A stretch of DNA of 53,537 nucleotides from Hofstenia miamia (GCA_900660155.1 CABFPE010000631.1:178262-231798); one strand, 5' to 3'; positions 21,301-34,694 are shown, counted from the stretch's first letter. Notes: generated from the letters alone by a model not told the origin. A program made the numbers and translations.

Positions 21301-23254
21301 ACTGCTCTTAATATGTCGTGTATATTAGCCAGAATGACATAATAACAATACAGCTATGCAAAACAGTAGCGATTTTTTACAACCAACCGCAAGCATCATC
21401 TATTTCTCCGTAATATGGAACTGACAGGCGCCAGTTAATTGAAAGACTCTTTTTAAAATTAGTTAAAATCCCAGAAATAGAAAATAGAAAATACAAAATT
21501 CTTTAGAAATTTATGTCTTTAATAAGAGCGTCTAATCAGGAATTGTTTATCAATTTCGCATGTATTGCCGTCTATTCAAAGGAAAAAATCAAACAATTTA
21601 ATAAACATGAAGCCATCAGGAAAATTCGATATTCTATATAAAAACGGTTTATTATTTTATGTCTCCTTAAGAAATTTAATTAACTCCATACGTGTGCATA
21701 CATATATATATATATATAAATACTTGAACAATTTAATGTGACCCAAGACGATATAATCTGCCCAAACTGATACTTAACAGCAAATTATGTATCAAAGACA
21801 AAGTTCTATGAGATTTAAAAAGATAAGTTTAGTACAAGAAGCTAAGAAATTACAAAAATATATATATATTTGTTTTTTAAGTTCTAAGACTTATTTTCGA
21901 ATTTTCAAAATTTTGACCCAAATGGCAATTGTAATACAATAAAACAACAATTACAAACTAGAATTTCGTTATTTTTTAAAACAATTAGAAATCCTTTTCG
22001 ATTATTAGAGAAAAAGGTAATTGACATGAGCGAAAATTTTTTTGACGGATTCCGATGTCCCTCTTCTGCTAAAACTCGTCACTTGAAGGGAGATTTGATT
22101 AATATCGATCTCCATAAGCAGAAATTTTCACAAGGGAGTCGCTTTGTACTAAGATAATTTCTCTGCCGCAAAAGAAATTTTAGACGCATATTTTCTCGAT
22201 TGGTTTAAGCAAAACTAAATGCCTTTTCTTTACAATCAGCTAATGGCTTAAGAAATTATTAAAATTTTCAATTGGCTTTAGACATTTATCAATTATCATT
22301 ATATCAAAGGCTTTTCATTGGGAAAATTGTATGACTTCAAAACCTATTCTGTCATCTTTCAAAATAAGACAGGTTAATACTCAAAGTCAACACAAAATTT
22401 TTAAAGCAAAGTAGTCACTCCCCAAAAAATACGCTTATAAAAAATCCTTGGTTGGAAATTATAATGCTATTGGATTTCGAAAGGTTTGGAGTATAAGCAC
22501 TGCTGACATATCTCTGAAAATTCGTACAAAAACTATGAAAATACAAATTATTTCCTGTTAAGTTATATTTTTTCATATAGTGCACGTACCATATTAATTG
22601 ATAAATATTTATGAACTTTCAATGTTACTATTACTTCTAATAATAAACTAATTTATTAATATTAAAAAAATTAACAAAAAATAACAAAAATACAACATAA
22701 TTTAAGTACATTACACCGTTAACGAATCCCCTATCAGTAGCAATTGCAATGTTTGCCAATTTTAAAAATCCTTGAAAATACAATTTATCACAAATTTTCT
22801 ATAGGAGTTCAATTTCATGCAAAAGGTCTTTCTGAAATGGTTGACACAATTTCTAAATGCAACATAATTTCCTAAGGAAAATTATACTCTCTCATTATGC
22901 ATTTGGAGAGGAATTTCAGATTATTACATTCTAAATAAAAACAAATTAGTACAATGTCCTCATAAATAAGTAGTTTTTGTACTTTGTTTGCCGAATGGCC
23001 ATCCTAAGCAACGTTTTGGAAATATCTCCAATGGTTGTATTTCAGCTATAGAAGGAAAACATATTTGAGAAACATATGCTAACATTGGTAAATGCGTGGT
23101 TTAAAAAATGTATATTTGTATGCAAAGGCTTATAAAAAAGAAGTTTTGTAAAATAAATATTGAAAAATTCACACGAAATTCGCTTTCACATTAAAAATCG
23201 TCGATGGTGCTGAAATTCAAATTTGTAGTTTCAATCATAATAGTAATAATGTGT

Positions 23255-23613
23255 CAATGATAATGACCCGATCTTTATAACTATTGCTCCAAATAACAAA
23301 TAAATACTTAATTTATGTCAAACACGTTTGCAATAAATTTTGACACCCATACTTTACTTATGAAATTTGCGTAATGGGATAAACGCTATTACTGATTTAG
23401 AAGTTATGANCAATGATAATGACCCGATCTTTATAACTATTGCTCCAAATAACAAATAAATACTTAATTTATGTCAAACACGTTTGCAATAAATTTTGAC
23501 ACCCAAGGAACTCGAGAATTCAGTATTCATAGTACTGGTATATAAAATCATCATACTTTACTTATGAAATTTGCGTAATGGGATAAACGCTATTACTGAT
23601 TTAGAAGTTATGA
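23255..23613. repeat. Direct duplication flanking an N (probable haplotype overlap)
   Basis: 23255-23409 and 23411-23613 are the same sequence on either side of the single N at 23410. The only visible difference is a 48-bp segment present in the right copy (about 23506-23553) and absent at the equivalent point in the left copy (after 23349). This is what results when two contig ends carrying alternative alleles are joined without being merged. Confidence 0.85.
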
Positions 23614-25510
23614 CAAATTACGCAATTTACAACATCCAACACATTATTACTATAATAATGTATTTAGGCTATAATTTAAATTTCTGAATTACAGTTTATA
23701 GGCTCTGCGCGCACTAGTGACTTTTAATTCCTATGAAAAAGAAACTATTTAGTTTACAAAAATATATTTATTTATGAGAAAAAGTATCAAGGTATTGAAT
23801 AATATAATTTAATATAAATATTTGAATACATGTTAAACATTTTGAGCTGGTTGCATCTTCGATCTGTACATGTTATTCATTTCCTACCTAGTTGCATTAT
23901 TTGCACTAATTAATAGCTCAATATGATTTATTTGATGTATACTGATTAATTTAAATGAAATAGTTGATAGAATTTTGTAAGAAATCGAAGTAGGAAAAAG
24001 AATGTATATGAAATGCAACTTTAAATTTCTAGATCTAATTTAGCCAAATTTCACGCCCGCTCCAACTCAGTTAAACCTCAGGGATAACGCATGCTATTTA
24101 AATAAATCCAATTAAAAAGTTCGTAAACCTTTTAATTGTCAAATTCATCTATCACCAGTTCGCTCTTCTCCATAAGTGTATTTGCTACCAATATTTTAAA
24201 TAAATAAGTATTTCAGATATTAAAATTCAAACAACTTTTGCAAACAAATGTTTGATTTATCTAGACTTAAAATTGAACTTAAGAGTTGCAAACATTTTTA
24301 TGTTGTCTAAATATTATGTAATTATTTTTATATGAAAAATTATTTAGAATAAAGTAAGTTCTTCTTAACTTGTTTGTTAAGACGTACTAAATACTTGCAA
24401 ATTCGTAAAATTCGTTTCAGAATCTGCAAATTGAATAATTATTAGATAGTAAGAAGTAAATTTTAAAAACTTTCAAGTCGTAGAGGAAAAAATTAGCAGT
24501 TTGTAATTTTAGAATTTTGAACAATTATCGTAATGTTAACCTAAATTTTTCGAGGCCAATATTGAAATTTAACAATTATTTTATGTAATTGATTAAAAAA
24601 TTTCTTGTTAATTTAAAAAAAATAATGGCTGACAATGAGGAACAGGAGTTTGAAAATTTTTAGATAATTTTAATTAACTAATATTTGTCTTGCATCACAT
24701 CTGCTTTTTATATTTTTGAAAATTTTTAAAACATTTTTCAAAAATGTAAATAATTAAACTAATTTTCTTGTTCAGATGTTGTCATTGGGGTTAGTCAGGC
24801 AACTATGAGCTAACATTTTTAAATGGTTTACTGAAAATTACCCCATATTTATCAATTAAAATTTTGAAGGTGAAATATCTAATTACGAAAAAAGCATTCT
24901 ACAAATTTGGAAATACTTTAATGGAATAAAAATATTTTCTAATTCCATTTTAAGCACCAGTAAATACGGCCAAATTCACATCAAGCTAAGCAACTCTATT
25001 CATTATTACACAATAACGTGTAAAGTATTACAATACATATAATATACAGGAACTGCGAAAGAAACGTCATCTAATTAATGCGTTATAAAAATTATATTCT
25101 TGATTAACTACAGAATAAAAAAAACATGTTTGCTTTTCCTTAGATGCAAGGGAATAATCATGTTAACCTTTACTAAAGAAACTCTATTTATTTCATAAAG
25201 CCTAACATTTTAAATAGATCTGAATACAAAAAGAAAAGTTCAGAACTATGTGAATATTTTTGCTCTAAATCAATAATTAGAATTTTTAAAACTTGTCATA
25301 GCTTATTAATCTGAATTGTAGCTCACCAATGCGTAATCATTGCGTGAAGTTTAGAATATAGCAATAATTGAGGTATTTGAGGGGTTTTGCTTCAGGACTA
25401 GGGATTCCATCAAAGCGTGCGGACTTAATATACCAAACTTGATTTACGTATCTCATAAATAACCATCGCTGTTCAAGGAAATACAGCACATATTTTTCCG
25501 AATTGTATAT

Positions 25511-25515
25511 ACATG

Positions 25516-25546
<31 letters not shown>

Positions 25547-25550
25547 TTAA
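25511..25550. repeat. Compound (TA)n / TGTA microsatellite
   Basis: TA dinucleotide repeats interrupted by ATGTATAT units. Confidence 0.8.
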
Positions 25551-28500
25551 ATGTAAATATATAGCTTTGATTTACTCATATTTATTTGATGTTTGATTAA
25601 ATGGTTTTAATTTCAAATCGTGATCAGTGTAGCAATAATTTGGTAAGTAAGTATTCAATAGCCATAATTTTTAAAATATTATTGCATGTCCTTCTAAAAT
25701 AGGTTTTTGGATAATTTAATCTTAGTAGTATATAGAAATTGTCTTCTGTGTTTATGTAAAAATTTTTCTGATGTTAAATGGAAGTTTAAATGTTCTTTTG
25801 TTCTGGTTCCTGTAGGTCTTTTACTTTCTCAAATGTATGATTTTTATATATTAACATATGAATTCTTTCAATTTCTATTTGCTATTTTTCCTACGGATGA
25901 TAGGAATAGATGAGTTTTTCACATATCTTGAATAGATTCAGCTGTGCTCTCAATAATGGCTCAAATGTTTGGTTCTTAGTTTACTTGAGGCATTTATTTT
26001 CTCAAACCTAACTAAACATAATAATAAGATTAGGACTGCCCAGTTTTATTGTTTGGTGACCTAAGCAGATCCCTTTCATTGCATTATCTTGGTTTTAAAT
26101 GTATGAATTTACATTCAAAATGTACAAAAATTTAACTTAATTCATACATAGAACTTTAACAATCATCTTGTCTTCATTCTTGTTCCTAAGAATGACGAGT
26201 GCAAAAATATTTAAAATCATGCTTTTGAAAAATATGTATGGCTTGATTTGAAAGCATCAATGCCTTAAATGTATGTCTTTTGCAGTTTTGCATAAATGAA
26301 TGCAGAAGAATTATTTTCAGATATCAATTGATAATGTGATGCAATTAAGGAATACTTGTTCTTATGTCCACAGGTAGCACCAATCAGACGCTAATGTAAA
26401 TGAATCGAACTGCTACTCAAATAATTCCAAAACTGTTGGAATATAACTGCCGGAAATATTGAAAGTAGGACAAATAAAATATTATGAACAATGACAATTG
26501 GGTATTTAGGTCAAATGGAACTTTTCATGATTCGGTGAAATTAGCAATATAACAAGTGTTGTTGAAAAATAGTTCTATTTAAATTAGTTACTTGATCATA
26601 TTTTTATAGTCCTTATGTGATAAGCCGCTTGTTTTGTTAATGGGAAACTTTCAGATTGGTTATGGATACCTGATTCATGAACTGTAGTAGACACTATAGT
26701 AAACAGGAAAACGTAATTCCTATAAATATTTACAAAATATTTACAATTCTTTGAAAACGATACAAAGAATAAGAGTGCATGCACTTAATTTGAGTGATTC
26801 AACAACGCATAAAGTTCTTTAGTATAGGTTGACTGTTTTGAAGTAAGTTACGGCGGGAAGAATTTTAATGGGGTGAGGGGGGAAATTAAATCTATTACCC
26901 ATCATATTAACTAACGAAGAAGACTTTTGCTCTTTAGATTCCTTATATTTAAGAAGTTTTTTACTGAAAGGTTGATTTTAGTGGGAAGGGCAACTGCTCC
27001 CTCCTCTTCTTATTCTGCTCTTCTGGTTGAGGACCTTTAGACTTCAGTTTTAAAAATTTTTTATGCGGAAGAATTTTCTGTTAGTTTCAAAAGTCAAACG
27101 AGTTTTTTCAAATCGCCACAGAATAAATCATCTACACATAGAACAACTGCCAAAATGCAATACCAAATTCGTCTTACGAGGGAAAAATTTTTTAAAACAT
27201 TTGATTTGACTTTAGATATACCATGTCCTACTAAATAGTACGAGCATGTTTATATATAATAACCGCGTTTGGTTCAGTATACCGTCGACATGTATTCTTG
27301 GATAAAACAATGGATTCGTCTAATTGAATGAATTGGGTGTAATCAATGACAAATTATAATTTTTTAATAAACATTTAACTAAGGAAAAGTTTTATTATAT
27401 TTACGCCCCTTTTTCCAAAACTCTTAAAAATTAGCCTTTCAAAAAAAACAGTTAAACAATATTTATACCAAATAATTTATTTGTCACTGTTATTATTAAC
27501 TAAACTGCAAAAGCTTAAAATATTGGAAAAAAAGTAAATTAGTGGTTCACATTAATTCGCAAAAGATTGTATCTATTGTTCTATTATAAATATTTACACT
27601 GGAATTGACCTCTATTGAGAAAACTGAATGCGTTTTAGTTTAACTAATACGCGAAGAAAATCAAATACAAGAATGCAAAAACGATAATTATTGCTCGTGG
27701 TAACTGACCATCTAAAAACTATCACAAGTTAACAATGGACGCACGTTGGCTATAAATTCGATTTGACGTCCAAAAAATAACTGTCAATTCACAGAACTGT
27801 AACTTCACCGCAAAATCATTGTCCAGCATTTGTGAAAGCAATTGAATAGAATAAAATTATTAAATAATTAGTTGGAAAGAACTTTAGATGTTTTCTGGCG
27901 CCAGGTTCGGCTTTTTGTAAGGGCGCGTGGTGAGTCTAACAATTTTGCTGACATTTCATATTGCTAGTTATCCAGAAATTGATTGGAACAAAAAAATATT
28001 TTTTTATTTATCAAAGGTAGTTTCTTGAATTGAAAGTAAAGATGGGAAATCGTGCAAGTGGACATTTTAGTTGAATTTCTATTGATAAACTTTGTAAAAA
28101 AACAACTACAAAAAGCAGCCTCACATTTATGGTGGTCATAAACTTTGAAGAAACACAAAAGTCATTGTAAAAGTTAATCCTCACGTCATAAGTTTATGAA
28201 TTATTGCTTAACAGCGCTATTAATTTCGGATGGCAGGCCTAATGGCCCCAATCAAAGACTTTCAGACACAAACCAATATTGAAGCTTTATAGTAATTCAA
28301 CACTCATATAATTTTAATATTCAAATTAAGATTGTAATCATGGAGATTAACAAATTAGATGCTATTGTGGTATTATTGAATTAAAAAACTTTTTAGCTAA
28401 ATTGCAATAAAAACTTGTGATTTTCCAAACAGTACATCTTTTTACCACATTTAAATAAGACAATGAATGCATTTTCACTACAGCGGTGACAGATAGTCTA

Positions 28501-29457
28501 TAAAACAATTTCACAAGCGCTTCAGTTTACTGTCTTCTAAATTTGCCAAGTTTGTGAAATTTCAAATTTGTTAGACATTTTGAAAGTTCAGTCGAATATG
28601 CAAGAAGTTGATTTAAAAAAAGTTCTTAATGTATACATGCGTGTTTACTAGGGTTGAAATACGGGTTCCCAATGTGACCTGGCAAAATTTTTCAATGAAA
28701 TGTTCAGTGACTCGATAAGATTTGTTACACCTTAAAAGGTAAAAATACCAATAATAATATTAATAGCTTAAGGAAAACTAATCACATTATTTGACTACTT
28801 TAAGACAGATTTTTGAGTCCCAGATATTCCGAATGACCTGAAGATTAAATATGAAAACTTAACCTTTACACAGAGATCCGAAGAATCAATGACCTGGTTT
28901 CAACTTTAAGAATTTAGCAAATTTAGTTAAACGAGCATTTCAAAAACCACCTACATTCAATTTTCAGAAATAAATAAGTTCCGGAAATCGTATTCCAGTA
29001 TGGATTGAATTGCTTGCCAAACAATTTCTAATTTTACTCACCGTCTTGCAGCTAATTGATCGGCATTAATATGCTAGTTATTCGCTTAAAAGCACTCTTG
29101 AAAATTATCTGCGAGTAGGAAAATTTACTTCTAATTTGAGTTGGGATTTCGATTCATCCCTAGAGTTGAAAAATTAATTTTATATATCGATACTATACCA
29201 TCGTCTTGAATAAATTGGACGAAGAATTTTTAACGTTTCTGCAATAATTTGGTTTACTCGAAGAAATTATGGCAAATAATTTTAGCATTAATTATTTGTA
29301 GGATTGATCACAATCAGGCTAGGACAACATTCAGGGATAGTTTAGTATTTTTACATACGCTGAACCGCCAATCCGACGTTAGGGCGTTAGAACAAACAAA
29401 AAATGTTAAGGTTTCTATGTGATAGGGTGGCAGCCATAACGAGGAACATCATAAAGC

Positions 29458-29485
29458 AAGGCGATACATATATATGTCTCGCCTT
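29458..29485. repeat. 28-bp palindrome
   Basis: AAGGCGA and TCGCCTT enclose a TACATATATATGTC core. The whole is self-complementary apart from one mismatched pair. It is GC-richer at its ends than the surrounding DNA. Confidence 0.6.
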
Positions 29486-29962
29486 TTCATAAGGACATCC
29501 TTATTGAAATATTTTTCAATCTTAAGAAAAACTTTTTTTGTTTTTGGTGATCTATTAATGAATATTCATTTGAAATCATTCAGGAATATTATGTTTTCAG
29601 TTTCAGTATAGAAATACTAACTAAATCGCAAATTTTGTACTACACATTAACAGTTACATTATGCACTCAAAAATACAGGTATGTAAACAATGATGTTAAC
29701 TAGGAATTTTATTTAGTATTAATTAAATATGTAAAAATCAAATTCAGTTTTTTTTCTCTTGAAAAAAACTCAATTAAAAGCGTGTCTAAGCGTTTAAGTA
29801 CAAATTGCAAATAGAGTTTCTATAAAAGTGGGTCATTTTTACTACATGGATTTTCAACATTTTACATTATCTTCTTTCTCTAATTGCACCCGCTTGAAGC
29901 CGTAGAACATGCATGATGTCTGTGGCGAATTGAGTAATACCAGTATCCACACAGCTCTACTC

Positions 29963-29967
<5 letters not shown>

Positions 29968-30004
<37 letters not shown>

Positions 30005-30009
30005 TATAA
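29968..30009. repeat. (TA)n microsatellite
   Basis: TA dinucleotides with one ACA interruption near 29999. Confidence 0.9.
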
Positions 30010-31126
30010 TATCATATACATGTCATTGTTGGTTTAGTTTTCATAATTTAAATAAATTCATGATAATCAAATGATTTTACATCTGATTTGAGTAACTTTT
30101 GTCAAAAGAAGCTAATTAGTAAAAAAATACAAAGCAAATTTTGGAAGTTTGCGCTTACAGGAAATACATCAGACCTTATTTGGTTTCTTGGAAGTTTGAA
30201 GTACGAGGATGAAGAGACACAGAGTCTCCTTGAAAGTGCAAACATTACAAAAAAATAAATAAAATTAATGCGAAAATCCATCTTAGTAAAATGCTAAAAC
30301 CCAAATTCAAAATTTCATCCCTGTTTGAAAAAATTGGAGCTTTACTTTAGCAAGGATATCTGTAATCTATTGTTGAAATTTGATCGAATCTATATTCTTG
30401 TGGACGGAAGTTAACGCTTTGCTTAACTTGAAAAGAAATAATATTGATTGCATAATGAAATCTGCAATAAAATCTAGTGAAAAATTTTATATTCTAATTT
30501 TATCATCAAATTCTATTGGCCTGATTTTTTAATGAATACCATGATTGAATTTTTGACACAAAATCTAACTTAACATAGGATGAACAGATCAAAAAAATGT
30601 GAGAGCGGGACAGTTTTATTAATTATATTTTTTGAAAGATTGCGCATTTTTCACAAAGTTGAATTATTTATGCAAAAATTATTTAATTCTTTACAGCTTT
30701 GCGCAATTTTTTTCTGCATATTGATTTCAATATACCATAATTCTTCGAAAAAAATTAGTCAATTGTTAGTCAAATAACTTAAGCAACATCTAGCTCTTAA
30801 AATGCTTTCAATTCAAATATTTTTCACAGAGATTTTGTCAATGTAATCTTACACCACTATTTTCATTTCACAATCTGTAAATTTTAGGGTGAATTATTTT
30901 GGAACTTTCTAGAAATTTAGTGCACATAGTTTCCTGAGATTTTTTGAAGATATAGTTTACGCTTAAGTAAATAATCATCTTGTTCGAAAGACGTGTTAGT
31001 GAAAATCAAAATAGATTAAATAGCTAAATAGGCTTGCAAATGTAAACTTTCCCATGAGTAACGAAAATTCAATTCTACAATGAGGAAGAAAGTTTTATTA
31101 AGACTTCCATTGAGGGCACTCTATGT

Positions 31127-31330
31127 CAGGGGTGTGTAAACTACGTCCTTTCATTGGTTTTCATGGGGCCCGCCTAGAACTTGCAATAATCCCAACTTCT
31201 ATTTGCTTTCAATCATTTGTGCGTTTTAAAATATTTTCATTTGATTTTTATAAATGAGGTCCGAAAACGCTCCAAAAAATGCAATGTGCGGTCCACAATA
31301 CATTAAACTTTTAATTTAACTGCTTAAATT
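31127..31330 (+). mobile_element. End fragment of a hAT-type element
   Basis: The sequence begins CAGGGGTGTGTAAACTACG and soon reads GGGGCCCGCC, the layout of the widespread hAT/Charlie-type terminus (CAGGGGTGTccAAACTacGgcccG…GGCCCGC). Further along, TGCGGTCCACAATACAT resembles the internal GCGGCCCgc block of such elements. No right terminus or target duplication is visible, so it is truncated and its right boundary is approximate. Confidence 0.5.
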
Positions 31331-33004
31331 TTATTCCATAACTTACATGTATTTGTTAAATGTTTTTGTAATAATTCGTAACTTGTTGGATATTTACATG
31401 TGCAGCAATTTTTTCTTTATTACAAGTGGTTGTCGACTTTTGAGATTTGTTTTGCGAAATGCTTGGTATTTTGCTTAATAAACTGGATGAAATCCAACAA
31501 TTAGTTGCTAATTTTTAATTAAATGCGCGAGGATTACCTTGTTACTAATAAAAATTTTCAAAAAAAGAAGCTACATACTGTATGCCTAAATTTTTTTTCG
31601 AGTAGAGTAAAATCTTTTAGAGTAACACAATATTTAAATAATTTATTATTTTTTGAAATTTAATTTCATTTTTTGATAAATATATTTTAAAAATTTGATA
31701 GAATAATGTACATACAAATTGAAAAAGCTTCACACTAAGTGTAAGAAGAGCAAAAGTTTCCCTGTATTAATTCGCGCCAAGCTGTCTTCAAATTTTTTGT
31801 TCCATAGAGTTACGAAATTTTGTAATAGTTGTATGAAATATTACTGGCTCAAATGTCTTTGGAGTTTTTGTATTTCACAAGCGTAATCTATGAAATTTTG
31901 TTGTATGCATATTATTTTGAATTTGTGGTAAGTTTAACTGACTATTTTTGGATTAAAATTTAACAACTTAAGAATTTGTCCCAAATAGTAAATTGGAACT
32001 GCCAATTGATTATGAATGTCTGCCCAGTGAGAGTCAATAAGTGAAAAACTTTTTCAAAAAAATTGAATTTGCAACTGGAATTCAAAAAAGTGAGATCATA
32101 ATGCACATATTTGTGAAGAAGATTCTCTTAGCTGTAACACTAAGTTAACTGAAATAACACGTTTAGAGAGACAATATTTTTAAAATCGGCACACGGAACA
32201 TTTGCTTATAACGCGCAACTGTCTCGCTTATTGAGGTCATCCTAACTTAACTAATGAATAAATTTTTGTAAAAAATGTGCAGGAATCGGCACTTGTAATA
32301 AATTCAAAATTTTTCGATTGACAGACGAGCGGCATATATCGCCAACTTAATGCAAAAATGAGTTAAGAGAATTTTTACGTCATTAACCTGTATGTAATAA
32401 CGAGCTAAACGCATGCTAACAAAAATAGAGTTTCAATAGACGGGAAAAACCACTTTGATCTAACAATAGATTTGAATATATTAATACGCAACAAAAGCTT
32501 GAGATGAATAAATAATTTTTTATTGCCAAATGCATTAAGTTATTCAATAAAAATGAAAATTTAAAAAAATTTGCATCGGAAATCATTTTGAAAACTAAAT
32601 ACTGTATTTAAAAACAACTTGCAAAGAAACTGATTTTTGATTTCACAACTCGAATTTTTGTATTAGTTGAAGATCAATACTGCATTAATCAGACGATAGA
32701 TTATCTCCAATTTTTCACTCGAAGCGATGAATTTTGATAAACATTAGAATTGTTTATGCTATAAGTTGCTAACAGTAAATTATTTTTCCTTACACATATG
32801 CACCCATGTTTAAGGCAAATAATTGCTCCTTGCTTCAGATTTTGAAAAATTTCTTTCTTTCTTAGCCCTTAATAACTTTAACCAAAAAATTTAGGCCAAA
32901 TCCATGTCCGACCTGAATAGTGCTTAACCCACTTAATTCCAATTCGGCACATTTCTATAACCCTTGTTAAGAAATTTTCACAATTTTACGGCTTGCTAGA
33001 CCAA

Positions 33005-33835
33005 AGCTAGGTAGAAGAAGAAGAAGAAGAAGAAGAAAAAGAAGAAGAAGAAGGTGAAGAAGAAGGAGAAGAGGAGGAAGAAGAAGAAAAGTTTATTGAA
33101 AATAAAATTAACAGAATATTAAAGTGAGTTAAGATATTTACACATATGAGGCACAATTGGGATTTCCTTCGCTCAGATTTGTAATTAGAATCAATTTTTT
33201 AGGAATCCGTAAATGAAGAGGATGAGTGATATTATTTTCAGCACTGGAAATCATCGTTTTTGAAAGACAAAGCATTTTAGCCTTCACCGTTGTTTGAACA
33301 GATAAGCTGGTAAAATTTTAATGGCTCTCCTTCTAATCTTTTCCATGGTCTTTTCTAACTACTTTGGCAGTGAAACATAGGCAGGACTAGCTATTTAAAA
33401 TTGCTCAATAGTAGAAAATAGAGAATAACTCAAATCGAGACCACGGAGTTCACGTAGAAAATGAAGCTGCTTAGAGGCAGCTTTGACGATATTAGAAATA
33501 TGCTTATCCCATTTTAATAAAGAGTCCAAACAAACACCTAAGTAAGTAATACTGTCATATATGGGAATACTGAATGTTATAAGTATACAATTCTGACCCA
33601 CTATCATCATTTTGGATTTGGATTCATTGAGTAGCATTTAATTTTCTGAAGCCAACTTCTTAACCTGAAAATATTCCGTCGAGTTAGCATTAAAATTCAA
33701 CATAGTGATTGGGGTTACTGTTGTAATATCGTCCGCATATTAAATTAGCAGATTGTCTGGATGGTTTGCAACCATATCGGATATATAAACAGCAAAAAGT
33801 ACTTGACCTGTTAGAATCTTCTAATAAAACTTGTA
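33005..33835 (-). mobile_element. 5'-truncated LINE with (TTC)n tail, RT remnant
   Basis: Minus-strand reading: ILTGQVLFAVYISDMV (about 33820-33775), LLI*YADDITTVTPI with the catalytic YADD preceded by a stop (about 33755-33710), then an open frame 33637-33395 with LLNESKSKMMIVG and ITYLGVCLDSLLKWDKHIS. That is the canonical RT palm end and thumb of CR1/Jockey-type LINEs. Downstream is a degenerate C-terminus, then AATAAACTTTTC and a (TTC)n tail, seen on the plus strand as GAA/GAG repeats at about 33010-33092. It is inactive and a different family from the 2A LINE. Confidence 0.75.
33010..33092. repeat. Imperfect (GAA)n tract (LINE 3' tail)
   Basis: About 80 bp of GAAGAA with GGT, GGA and GAG interruptions directly abut AATAAA on the complementary strand, so this is the 3' tail of the minus-strand LINE. 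Confidence 0.8.
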
Positions 33836-33968
33836 CACTGAAATTGAAAAATTTAAATGAAGTTTTTCAAGAGTACATGATACTCATATACAATTTCAAA
33901 ACATTGTTTATGAAACAATATGGCATTCAATATAACTGATTTGTAATAATGCATTTTTTTAATTTCAG

Positions 33969-34069
33969 CCTTCTTTTCCAATGACTCAGTTCAATCCCAG
34001 CCCAGCACAGGTCTATCTCGGTTTTCAACTGCTAACAAAAGACAGGACAGGACTGAGGATCATTCAATA
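33969..34069 (+). CDS. Candidate internal exon, possibly a receptor intracellular loop
   Basis: A 101-bp block is bounded by a T-rich tract ending TTTTTTTAATTTCAG and by a GTAAGTATG donor. A branch-point-like ACTGAT lies about 35 bp upstream. In the frame after two leading bases it is fully open: FFSNDSVQSQPSTGLSRFST followed by ANKRQDRTEDHSI, ending in phase 0. It is GC-richer than its surroundings. The Ser/Thr/Gln/Arg-rich, hydrophilic composition suits a third intracellular loop of an aminergic GPCR, and the strand matches the receptor exon at 9625. The link is inferred from strand, composition and splice signals only. Confidence 0.4.
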
Positions 34070-34143
34070 GTAAGTATGTGCTGTGCTGCCACAATGTAAC
34101 TTTATTTACATTTTGTAACTTGCCACAATTTTAACTTAATAAC

Positions 34144-34230
34144 TAAGGCAATTTTTTTGACTTGTCAAAAAAAGTCAAAATTTTGTCAAAAAAATGGGTT
34201 AGGTCAAAAAAGTAAAAATTTATGATTATA
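34144..34230 (+). repeat. hAT left terminal and subterminal repeats
   Basis: The 5' terminus TAAGGCAATTTTTTTGACTT is followed by four GTCAAA-type motifs within about 75 bp. Clustered short subterminal motifs are the usual transposase binding sites of hAT elements (family knowledge). Confidence 0.7.
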
Positions 34231-34600
34231 AGAATTTAGCTAAAAGAATGACGTAGGAAGGAGAAAGTCGATGACAAGCGTTGGCTGCCAGTGAACCAAT
34301 GAGCGCTCTTCGCTTGCGTAGGCGTGTGTGTAGGATGTGCACGAGCTACTTCGGCGGTCTATTTACTATTTTGTCTCTCGCATCACCATTAGCACTGTTT
34401 TACCTCTGTATTCAAGATGCCCAAAGTGCGTGTTAGTCTCAGTAACAAAGCTCATCTGTACGCAAGGGAATCGCCGAATGAGTTTTGCGTGAATCCTAAC
34501 TGTGACCTCTTTTGTGTATTTTGCTGCCAAATAGTGAACTGCGACAAACGCTTCAGGGTAGAGAGTCGCCATGATCGGCAAAGCACAAAAAACTGCTCTT

Positions 34601-34694
34601 GGCGAATGCGGAGGAGAAGAAACCCCAACAAACCTTCTTTCCAAGTTTGAAGAAAGACTTTAAGAGCAAATTGGTTGAGGCCTTCCTGTCGGCG
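34601..34694 (+). repeat. Duplicated segment, copy 1 (94 bp)
   Basis: This N-terminal transposase coding segment (NAEEKKPQQTFFPSLKK…) is repeated at 35326-35419 with two visible base differences. Confidence 0.9.

Larger units (their letters stand above)
17106..33004. other. Long non-coding stretch with scattered repeats
   Basis: No coding tract in this interval could be assigned to a family. It holds the separately listed foldback (19.9-20.3 kb), hairpins (21.2 and 29.5 kb), an assembly duplication (23.3-23.6 kb), (AT)n tracts and a hAT end fragment (31.1 kb). If the exon-like block at 33969 belongs to the same receptor as the exon at 9625, this whole stretch is intronic. Otherwise it is intergenic. 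Confidence 0.4.

Noticed and set aside
22026..22157. 43-codon ATG-started frame with mixed composition
   Set aside because: Too short, no motif, no splice or poly-A context.
26840..27040. G- and C-rich words (GAAGGGCAACTGCTCCCT) like the inner part of some hAT MITEs
   Set aside because: No terminal repeats or target duplication could be found.
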